A DNA stretch of 23,526 nt from Collodictyon triciliatum (lineage: Eukaryota; CRuMs). Shown here piece by piece: positions 17,701 through 23,526 of this stretch; the stretch's first letter is position 1; the number at the start of each line of letters is the position of its first letter. Where the stretch lies: positions 1 through 23,526 of the forward strand of contig JBHJMP010001116.1 in assembly GCA_043381765.1 (NCBI GenBank). Reading direction: 5' to 3'. A program made the translations under genes and the position numbers. The notes under the pieces were generated by a model. The model was not told where the DNA came from. It worked only from the letters and a program-made list of their open reading frames with translations, and did no database searches.

Positions 17701-19430
17701 TCTATTTGAGATGAGGATAGGATAATGGAATCGTACTTTTTATATTTTGCTTGCAAATAGTATGCATAAGGCTCCTCTCCTTCGATTCCAGCTCTGAGAT
17801 AGGATTCTGCGCTCTTTAGATCAGAATCTGAGCTGGCATTCATATAAAATTCTGCCATTCGAGTGTTTGAATGAGGGCTAATGAATATTCCAAGATTATA
17901 CAACGATAAAGCTTTTTGAATATCCTGTTTTGTGCCATAACCTTTCATATAGCACCCCGCTAAAATATTTGTAAAGAATATAATCCCATGCTGACTTGCC
18001 CTCTCGTATGCTTCCAGATAATTTGACATTGAAGATTCATTAATATCGTCAAAAAAAGCTTTGAAGGCTTCAAGGGTATATATCCATGGTTCTGATCCAC
18101 TGATATCCTTTGCATGCTTCATGGCTTGCATAAACTCTTCTTTTTCGCTGTAACTAGATGAACGAATTTTATCATATAACTCTCTGTAAATGTCTTTATC
18201 AAATGGATGCTTCATTACACTCGGAAACTCTGTGTAGACGAATATTCGCAGCAGACATTGAAATATGATGTTGTATTTTTGTATCGGTGTTAAGAAAATG
18301 TAATTAGAAAAATCAAAGTGTGTCATCATTCGTCCTTTTCCTAATGGTCTATTATAGTGCTGGTGTATTCTATTACACATAAACACAGCATGAAAAGAGC
18401 ACCACTTTGAGATTTGTTGCGAAGAAATTAGAGTACCCGTTATGATGCGTGCTTGATCTGCTTGGAATAGCATATTGGTTACATAACTCCGCAATATTTC
18501 GATATCCGATACTCTTTTTTCTCTATCGAATCCGAATATATCTAGCATGTAACATAGCTCATCATATGTAAGTATCTTGATGAAACTAGATAGGTCTGCT
18601 TGATCGGGATTTGAGGAAAAGTTACTTGTTATGCTATGTATAGATAACTGAGTCCTTGTACCCGAAATGTACTCCTCCAACCATTGCAAGATGTAATGGG
18701 ATGCAGAGAAGAGGTTACTATTCTCCCTCCAGCACATCTGTATGAAATTTGAAATGGTTTTGGGTGAATCGAATGGAATGCACCATTTTGCAGAGTCAAA
18801 AGATGTCATATTGAAGGGGTATTGGTGTTTGGTGTTCCATCCAGATGTGTTTCCTGTAAGTAAAACCCAGGCGATACAACCCAATCTTTTAGTATATTCA
18901 TGGTCAGAATCTTTGTAAATGTTGGCTTCATACCGCTCCCGTGAATGGTGACTACACTTATCACTTTCAATAAGTGGGTAAAAGTCTTGGGATCGATCAA
19001 TATCGCCTAAATAGATGGTGTTGTTCACTATATGAAGGTCTTCTATGCCTATTTTCACATATGACATATTTTTCTGCTTGAGAACTGTAAATCCTTTAGC
19101 AACGGTAGAAAGGACATTCCAATATTCGTGCATTTTGTTTTTATAATATGTTGTATTCAGATGGAGAAGCCTGGAGATATTCGGCACTAGATCGCAATGA
19201 TAGGTAAGCGTCCACGATTCAAGCTCTGTGTTTGTAACTTTTGGCTTGTTAAAAAGTGCATCTGGTAGCTGTTTGATAAGAGAAAGTCTGGACTCCAAAG
19301 AGTAATTTTCAAGGTACAAATCTCGAGCCCTCGTGTGAAATCTCTTTTCAATCAATAGTGATTCATCTACAACTCTTTCAGAGACTCCAGTGTAATAGAA
19401 CTTGGATGCACTAATTTCAAGGCCGATCAT
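11715..19430 (-). CDS. Giant kinase-like / SEL1-repeat protein, intronless (2571 aa)
   Basis: One uninterrupted frame runs from ATG 19430 to TAG 11715; an in-frame TAG at 19493-19491 lies just upstream. Residues about 70-253 look like a tyrosine-kinase-like fold: VKIGIEDLHIVNN at the catalytic-loop position (D131 and N136 kept, HRD changed to IED), YLGDID in place of DFG (D143), KRLGCIAWVLLTG, and FIQMCWRENS near the end. No clear glycine loop or VAIK lysine is visible, so it may be a pseudokinase. From about residue 420 onward there are many SEL1/TPR-like units, such as AGCYMKGYGTKQDIQKALSL (about residue 490), HYHHGIGV (about 1460), EALYMGRGVQQN (about 2160) and ARFLHRGIGC (about 2490). A polar, low-complexity linker lies near 1517-1577. 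SEL1 solenoids usually scaffold protein complexes. Kinase-plus-SEL1 fusions are known to be expanded in some fungi. The partners are unknown. Confidence 0.85.
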   Translation of the reverse strand: MIGLEISASKFYYTGVSERVVDESLLIEKRFHTRARDLYLENYSLESRLSLIKQLPDALFNKPKVTNTELESWTLTYHCDLVPNISRLLHLNTTYYKNKMHEYWNVLSTVAKGFTVLKQKNMSYVKIGIEDLHIVNNTIYLGDIDRSQDFYPLIESDKCSHHSRERYEANIYKDSDHEYTKRLGCIAWVLLTGNTSGWNTKHQYPFNMTSFDSAKWCIPFDSPKTISNFIQMCWRENSNLFSASHYILQWLEEYISGTRTQLSIHSITSNFSSNPDQADLSSFIKILTYDELCYMLDIFGFDREKRVSDIEILRSYVTNMLFQADQARIITGTLISSQQISKWCSFHAVFMCNRIHQHYNRPLGKGRMMTHFDFSNYIFLTPIQKYNIIFQCLLRIFVYTEFPSVMKHPFDKDIYRELYDKIRSSSYSEKEEFMQAMKHAKDISGSEPWIYTLEAFKAFFDDINESSMSNYLEAYERASQHGIIFFTNILAGCYMKGYGTKQDIQKALSLYNLGIFISPHSNTRMAEFYMNASSDSDLKSAESYLRAGIEGEEPYAYYLQAKYKKYDSIILSSSQIEDLEKAVLSGSPIHQELYGRCLHSSHEYKLDKRIRGIELLQLAALQKYYDAQCKLIVIFEKGETIPKSPTYGKLWKSYIKTHPSYTSTDLSHPRGVLPIKAISAGQSLAESFWESIKKGSLENLPLLSDLASSGDLHASYYLALYYLTISNTPAEKVVALSLLKKCVEGLYTPALSELLAHYPSVSKFLPEDEKIYYLEFFADKGDPNCQLMAAETALMRSDLDVTKCFIWIIGIEKMFQQKARKLFIQHFDKFELASKSWNDRHLIVKFYEFGSAVGNPISSYRYLNVLLEENRFGVIFQETHLIHWKNFVNNYKLEHEKLFQFLLENYEKLKCIIPSHLLYDYISLCARNGVIFGFIDLMNDKSAEINHDVDRLHEGVISLFDHVSPSNSKVMNSSVYILYREALGVHHVPTRFLESIRKFNVVEANIDLADNFFCDNHHLEAFKLLSENLSIGCKKVGILVSKYSNKFKFSLLSTITPEKLVVLALNIYPFATQDILSTITGLLEKVDSSLASVYHLKLFFEKNLAIKADEPTSTSELTRGMNRKSKDIMIKDIPSDLYQLVGEDPNEDRSISFEQKLICSIQNYSSKPSEKWKLIKLGLCCSYPRILSYFMKNFTSLIKSLIESDLGTSGMLHEKNDLWLIRGVELCELYKVGAYFNIPVALYYHGLSLYKGNYITFDLENSFKCLYESHKLGIVLSAQKLGKYFEKSCNQLSPADYQMYLQYLVTTGHPFACCAHMDILLKKPLSGETCGRILDILSYCLEIHHQNENLLEKIWKYSGKIFYCLSKEKIPLFQKLMRTHLLNGLPDKIESILSNTTDEARLVKAFPFIYCLSGDNQKYIDEISRNFEELYSSLGLIPKIILLEMSSLSTKPKALVRLAWHYHHGIGVSPSKERAEECLRRISSPLLKIPEVDFNTSDIKSFIDQFADILERISGEHHRQNDREKAGSDEKANKPVALSYEKSANEPQRTPINSQKNSQTSDSRLFRTSESLLYGRDGKQKCYEAVSILVELIHRDYKPAITTLKEIENEEKGLVKLMLAYTKRDYPDAYRIARLWIEFRNLNPMVIMTLWAMYQEAPILLSEQEGFRHACDSLLKKVGFCTALSFGICEKFYQDTTRHENSNDGYISRVNTIYALLVMHAPVNGKSSLSTSDYGKILVDCADRGEPFAKYIAYTLWQGGTINIHQELAFKYLEEAANANVAVALYECCVSYGPDDEFIHSSFDLCLKAAKLGHEGAMYECALAGLSGSHQFEGYQIYNERCFRYGLLLSECNLGEWMEISAQKSYVPACRYLALTKINSDSVEYRRTGYQYIKHIVENGMGEYIFEQAQCLLKGLGTGRDIEKAMGILGQLQRKGDKAADQHMRTILTDPYFPYLSIINHLVNKRYFKVNKELEHLSKTPQNYLFSAIIQMVVIEADPQYSSGNPHQYLEALREKARLTHHSDKIWVARLLDDLMREDSESPSLFGMISRILKIEQLVWVNCAIEEAKLLFDDIKRKVHPLVDFKVGYFFTELCKEKGMNQTYSLDLIDLFESAAKEEHALAKVYYGVLLSKSFDVGKQKKGVDVLKEAIHFQFPLGHFVLSEALYMGRGVQQNFTQSYELFMKGHDIDIRLLHYKKLVDGNIYLRLFALGLHHYASDNITEAQKNFQQSVEHKPSFIPSLIALRQIYFQSPKLFLKKELNEETGLEQDRLRDIEMRLSQVSKADVVSCTNIFSEFPRPNHDSKMAAFLWVIEYELHKQYDRMTAPNLSGLKKAIQEGCLPAAYILGDVLASGQSLDPDYEDPKNCFRLAADRGHVFAMYRLALLLIDRRDATQSTLAHGRKLLLDSGENGNPYASFKLAELLVSDSPGKSTEMYRQSALMGHFEAKLQYMLRLENGVGVSQDEKKAFVWVKAISGLSEPIAWYHYARFLHRGIGCRQDIQTAVRYYHKSAMTGGVAGAFAALADLYQEGFRDGIDIDLLLRKLQRGGEQGGDEGDLGSRFRLLKVQMQK
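18672..19224 (-). other. Kinase-like domain of the SEL1 protein, degenerate
   Basis: This spans about residues 70-253. WNVLSTVAKGFTVL fits the helix before the catalytic loop. IEDLHIVNN keeps the aspartate and asparagine spacing of HRDxxxxN, and GDID takes the place of DFG. A CW motif (QMCWRENS) matches the C-lobe of tyrosine-kinase-like domains. The N-lobe is not recognisable, which argues either for a pseudokinase or for a start exon not found. Confidence 0.55.
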
Positions 19431-20046
19431 GACAAAAGGGTTGATGAAGTACCTTACATATTTCAAAACATTAGTGGAGGCCAAATACAACTATCTTTTT
19501 TTTTTTTATCTATTTTACTTAATAAATAGACAACTTATTGAAAATGTATTGTGGCCATAAAAAAAACTATGAACATGTAATGGCCTTGACAAAAGAACTG
19601 AAAATAAAAAGTAGACGATGCAAATATTTGAGATTTGATCCAGCCTAAGATGTGCGGAGAAAGAACATAGATTTTCTGAGGAACTTTACAGACGAGGTGA
19701 ATGACAAAAAGTAAATGCACCGGGTGGGTCGCCCTCCCTCATAGAATCATTTTTAGGGCTGCGAAGGAGAAAAAACGATCTTTGCAAGCGTAATAAAATA
19801 GTAATTACGAAGATGAATCACAGAAGAAAATGAGAGAGGGAATGAATGAAAAAGTAAGAAGATTATAACTGTAGAAAAAAGAAAAAAGAAAATAAAAGGG
19901 AAGGAAAGGAAGGGAAAGGGCAAAAGACAGAGGCGAAGGAAGAAACGAATGTGATTGTCTGCTGTGGTCGGTTCAATCAACACAGGGCTGGCTTGTGAAG
20001 TTTGCTTGAGCTAATTCATGGAAATATACCAATACTGGAATTTAGG

Positions 20047-20093
20047 CTAAGGGAAGAGGCTCAGTCCCTTAGAAGTCAAGGTTGCAAGGCAAC
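20047..20093. other. Two adjacent inverted repeats (hairpins)
   Basis: CTAAGGGA (20047-20054) pairs perfectly with TCCCTTAG (20065-20072) across a 10-nt loop. Eight bases further on, GTTGC (20081-20085) pairs with GCAAC (20089-20093) across AAG. The string CGCAAGGCAAC recurs near 20124. No known RNA family is recognised. Confidence 0.5.
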
Positions 20094-20236
20094 GAATGAA
20101 TCGAATAAAGGAAAAAAAATAGTCGCAAGGCAACACAACATCCCTTCGTTTTTTTTTGGGTCTTGCATTTCTTTTTCAAAAAAAAATATATGATGTAGCT
20201 TATGCATTTCATTTTTATCGGAGTATTTTTTTTCTT

Positions 20237-20242
20237 TTTATT
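20237..20242 (-). terminator. Candidate poly(A) signal of the chaperonin-like gene
   Basis: TTTATT on the plus strand reads AATAAA on the minus strand, about 146 nt past the proposed TGA stop at 20390-20388. Confidence 0.45.
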
Positions 20243-20387
20243 ACCGGTCCAACTATGATTTGGCGGACAAATTCATAGACACTGATAGCGATGGTTTTTG
20301 GAAAGGAACGAAGGATGCGAGAAGGGGAAAAAAAAAGTGTTAAAAATGGGCTGTTCCATCAGTCATATATATGTTATTAATAGCAAA

Positions 20388-23325
20388 TCAATCAGAATGT
20401 GTTTCCTTACCAGAAAGAATATCACATGTTGCTTTTGTAGCGATGTCGAATATTGTCTGTTTGGTCTTGCAAAGTTCGAAAACTTTTTTCTCTTTCATGC
20501 TGGCTATTTGGGCTAATACATCCTTTTCCTTTATCGAAACATACAAACCTGCATCCTTATGTCCGTTTTTATGAAGGTACTTCAGCCTTGCAACTATATT
20601 TCATATATCAGATTATGACCTACAAAATCTTCCATCAAATTTATTAGGGTGAATGTATTAGGCAAAAACTTTTGTATGTAGTCATTTGATTATAGCGACT
20701 AAAGTCATAAATTCAGGACATGAGTGTGGATTACGTTATGCATACTTGTTTCATTCGGCTCGATGCCTGCATTTTCGCATAATGTAGTAACAAATAATTC
20801 ACAGGCACGTGAATAAGCGAATATCACAGGCTTGTTAGTGGTAAAATGGTTTTAAACGAATGCGAAAAAAAAAAACATGGTTCGGTATGTTTATTGAATG
20901 GGAAATTCAAAATTAAATGCGTGAAACAAAAAAAAGAAAGAAAGAAGAAGAAAAGAACAGCTTGCCTGGATGATTTCTGAAGTTGACCTGGCTATCTGAG
21001 AAAGCTTCATGGATGCAAATATTTCAAAGGAACCTCCCCCACACATAAATTCAAAGGGCAAGGACCCCCAAGCACAGTTTGCTGATTTTAGTGCATCTTC
21101 TCCATGGCGTTTCAGTTCCTCGCATATGTGTTCTGTGGCACCGTGAAGGACTATAGTAACCTAAATATCGTATTGAAGCATGGACAGATTTCAATATCGC
21201 TCTTTTTATAGGATTATTGAAAACCTGAATATTTTCAAATAATTTTTGCCTCAGAGGGATTGGATGTGATTAATTTCCAATATATTTGATTTCCCATCTG
21301 AACTGTCGATGCCTCTTCAAATAATCCCAAGTCTATCCGAAAAAAATATTTTAAGCAGTTCAACTTTGGTTTGCATGGATTAAAAGTGGGCTTCAATTGT
21401 TATTGTTTATCAAGATTTCGAACCATTTACAGATATGGGTTGTTACTTTTCCTTTCAATGTGCACAAGCACAAGTTAAGATGCGATAGTATACTAACCAT
21501 CTTGAGTCGGCATCTGATGTGGGCTAAGGAAAGCTGCAGTCGTCGATTCCAAGATACGATTCATAAGAACCGGGGGGATTTCATGTATTAACATGATTCC
21601 AAAATTATTACATAGCTGCGTAAATTCATCAGAACACGTTCCTGTACAAGTAATCTAGAAAAGGATACAAAAATTAGACATCTAAAAAAATCGTGCAATT
21701 CATCTTCTTTTTTTCCCTTTATTCGATTCAAGGGTAGGAAGGGTTATCGTGCGATTCATTTTGATTTTTTCATCCTGTTAAATTTATAATGTGAGACTCG
21801 GTTAAATTATACCACTGATATTCCCATCTTCCTCATCATGTCCAGAGCACTTTCTACATACTGAATTTCTGATTTTTGGAATTCGCTCAATTCTAAAGGT
21901 GTTTTCAATATCACTTGAACTCGGTCATTTGCACTTAATCTGAACGGTGGTCCGTGGAAGGCAACCAACTTACTCGATAACTTGTTCTGTTCGATGACGT
22001 TTAATTAATATCCCTAAATGAACGATAAATATCATTTAAAGTATCTCATTCATATAGCTACTTTGCATGTTGTTGGAACACTAGATGCCCCCATAATTCC
22101 TGGTATAAGATGGGATTTGGAGACATCTTCTCCTGGTATAGGAAGCAGGACTATTCGACTGAAGTCCTCTGCAATTAACGGACTTTGTTTCCTATCAATT
22201 ATGTAAGACTGGAAGGTGTTGAATTTACATACTAGTGCTTTTTTCCTGACATCATGAATTCAGAGAATATATCGAAATATTTCCGATAAATACCCACTAA
22301 AGCTGACACCAGTAAATTGCAGTAGAGGGACGGGTTCAGAATCTTTTTTGTGGACAGCGCACAGTTGAACAACTCTTCTATCTTAATCAAAAAAAACTTA
22401 AAAAAGTACTTTTTTATTATTACCTATTTTTGCTGATTTTAAGCTAATTAAACCATTGAATAGAATATAGGAGAGAAATTTAACCCCTTACTCTTTGAAT
22501 TTCTGAAGTTTTTGTGTAGCTTGGCTCTTCTCTGTCGGTGGAAAATGATGGTATTATCCCTGTAACGATAGCATGCGATTCTTGAAATCCCTGGATAACA
22601 AATATTTTATCAATATATGATGGTTGTGCTCATAATTATTTTTGGAATCGCAAGCATTAATTTTTTTTTAAAAAAAAAAAAAAGAATGATTAAAGACTTC
22701 GATGATTGTGGCAGCATTTAATCCCTGAGAAAGTAATTTTGATGATTCTTCCCTTTTAGAATGTAAAGGATATGGCAGGTTTCAGGTTTTATAAACTTCA
22801 AGAAAATGAGGCATATTTTTTGCACATTTTTGTCATTCATTCGATTCGAAGTTCTAGTAGTCGAGGTTAATTATTGTATATTTTTCATAACTCTGTGGGT
22901 TACGGAGTTTACGAATAAATCATCTTACAAAAGAGCGCCAATAATCACGACCACAGATGTTGTCCCATCACCGCACACGCGATCTTGTAAACGGCTTGCA
23001 TCTACAATGCTGATGGCAACTGGATGAGATAGCTTCAAAGAGTTCATGAACGTCGCTCCATCTCTTGTCACAATTACTCTGTCGGGTGTATGGGAAGAAA
23101 ATACAAGAGAACTTGAGATATGATCGTGGATGAGGCTTAATGAGAGATTCGTCAAAAGATGACAACCAGACGCTTGTCTTTATATATATATATATATATA
23201 TATATTTGGTCGATTTGTAGGATTTTTTTTCGATAAAAAAATTGAGTAGTTTGCCTCTTGTTTATCATAATCGTGGCGTAAAGAAAAGGGCTCGAGAGGT
23301 TGGGCCTGGTTAATGTCTGCTTCAT
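20388..23325 (-). CDS. Divergent CCT/TRiC-type group II chaperonin subunit (12 exons)
   Basis: Exons on the minus strand: 23325-23255, 23177-22929, 22752-22698, 22590-22492, 22381-22294, 22237-22062, 21986-21813, 21654-21498, 21332-21250, 21160-20966, 20830-20735, 20579-20388. Phases close to 544 codons plus TGA, the normal length for a cytosolic chaperonin subunit. Such subunits build the ATP-driven TRiC ring that folds actin and tubulin. Hallmarks: RDGATF (62-67), HPVA, QDRVCGDGTTS (88-98) with nucleotide-site D94, IPGIMG, VTIVLHG (385-391), EDAL with D406 at the hydrolytic position, CGGGS (424-428) and ENAG in the C-terminal equatorial part. The usual LGPxGxxK loop is missing: the sequence goes from ISSSL to RVIVTRDG. 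By eye SVVVIIGALL resembles delta-type subunits, but the protein is diverged; a BBS-type chaperonin-like protein is the alternative. Introns after exons 1, 9 and 10 use GC donors. The exon 5/6 junction and last exon are least certain. Confidence 0.75.
23180..23205. repeat. (TA)n microsatellite in chaperonin-like intron 1
   Basis: A TA dinucleotide run ends just before the proposed acceptor (AG at 23179-23178, minus strand) of the first intron. Confidence 0.9.
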
Positions 23326-23330
23326 TTTGT

Positions 23331-23404
23331 TTTTTTCTTTTCTTTTTTTCTTTTTTCTTTTTTCTTTTCTTTTTTTCTTTTTTTCTTTTTTTCTTTTTTT
23401 CTTT

Positions 23405-23435
<31 letters not shown>

Positions 23436-23526
23436 CTTTTTTTTCTTTTTTTTCTTTTTTTCTTTTTTTCTTTTTTTCTTTTTTTCTTTTTTTCTTTTTT
23501 TCTTTTTTTCTTTTTTTCTTTTTTTC
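23331..23526. repeat. (TTTTTTTC)n minisatellite at right edge
   Basis: T-runs of four to nine separated by single C give way to regular eight-base units toward the edge, and the array runs off the window. On the minus strand it is a GAAAAAAA-type purine tract directly upstream of the chaperonin-like start codon. Confidence 0.95.

Larger units (their letters stand above)
19494..20387. other. Spacer between two minus-strand genes
   Basis: No gene is supported. It contains the 5' flank of the SEL1 gene, a purine-rich tract at about 19873-19950, a pair of small hairpins at 20047-20093, and a candidate poly(A) signal of the chaperonin gene at 20242-20237. Confidence 0.55.

Noticed and set aside
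19753-19983. Minus-strand open frame rich in Phe, Leu and Ser in the spacer
   Set aside because: It is the translation of a purine/pyrimidine-skewed tract with no domain and no splice links to either neighbour.
20298-20647. Plus-strand small open frames at the end of the chaperonin-like gene
   Set aside because: They overlap antisense to the last chaperonin exon, which carries family-like C-terminal sequence on the minus strand.

Overview
The window is nuclear DNA from a unicellular-type eukaryote. It is AT-rich and microsatellite-laden, with many short GT-AG introns, AATAAA-type poly(A) signals, all three standard stop codons in use, and a eukaryote-only gene set. The lineage cannot be fixed from sequence alone; an early-diverging fungus-like protist or an amoeba would both fit. 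Both window edges are T-rich minisatellites (T6G at the left, T7C at the right), as if an assembly contig broke in repeats.

Layout, left to right. (1) 889-2000 (+): three-exon GAR1, the H/ACA snoRNP protein, with glycine/arginine-rich tails at both ends. (2) 2691-4491 (+): four-exon, about 317-residue multi-pass (7-8 TM) receptor-like protein. (3) 4955-11297 (+): a 23-exon gene which I reconstructed by splice phase and family pattern. It encodes about 1047 residues: a soluble N-terminus, six TM helices, a class III nucleotide-cyclase-like domain, six more TM helices, and a second cyclase-like domain. This is the layout of animal-type transmembrane adenylyl cyclases, but both catalytic halves have lost metal-binding aspartates, so it looks like a membrane pseudo-cyclase. 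(4) 11715-19430 (-): a single uninterrupted reading frame of 2571 codons encoding a degenerate kinase-like domain followed by a very long SEL1/TPR-like repeat solenoid. (5) 20388-23325 (-): a 12-exon, about 544-residue, divergent CCT/TRiC-type group II chaperonin, three of whose eleven introns appear to use GC instead of GT donors.

Genes 2 and 3 are adjacent, co-directional and both polytopic membrane proteins, so a signalling link is possible but is inference only. Genes 3 and 4 are convergent, with stop codons 417 bp apart. GAR1 and the chaperonin are housekeeping-type genes. The most unusual content is the 12-TM cyclase homologue with two degenerate catalytic halves, the giant intronless kinase-like/SEL1 gene beside intron-dense neighbours, and the cluster of GC-AG introns. 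All exon models are manual; none was tested against transcripts or databases.
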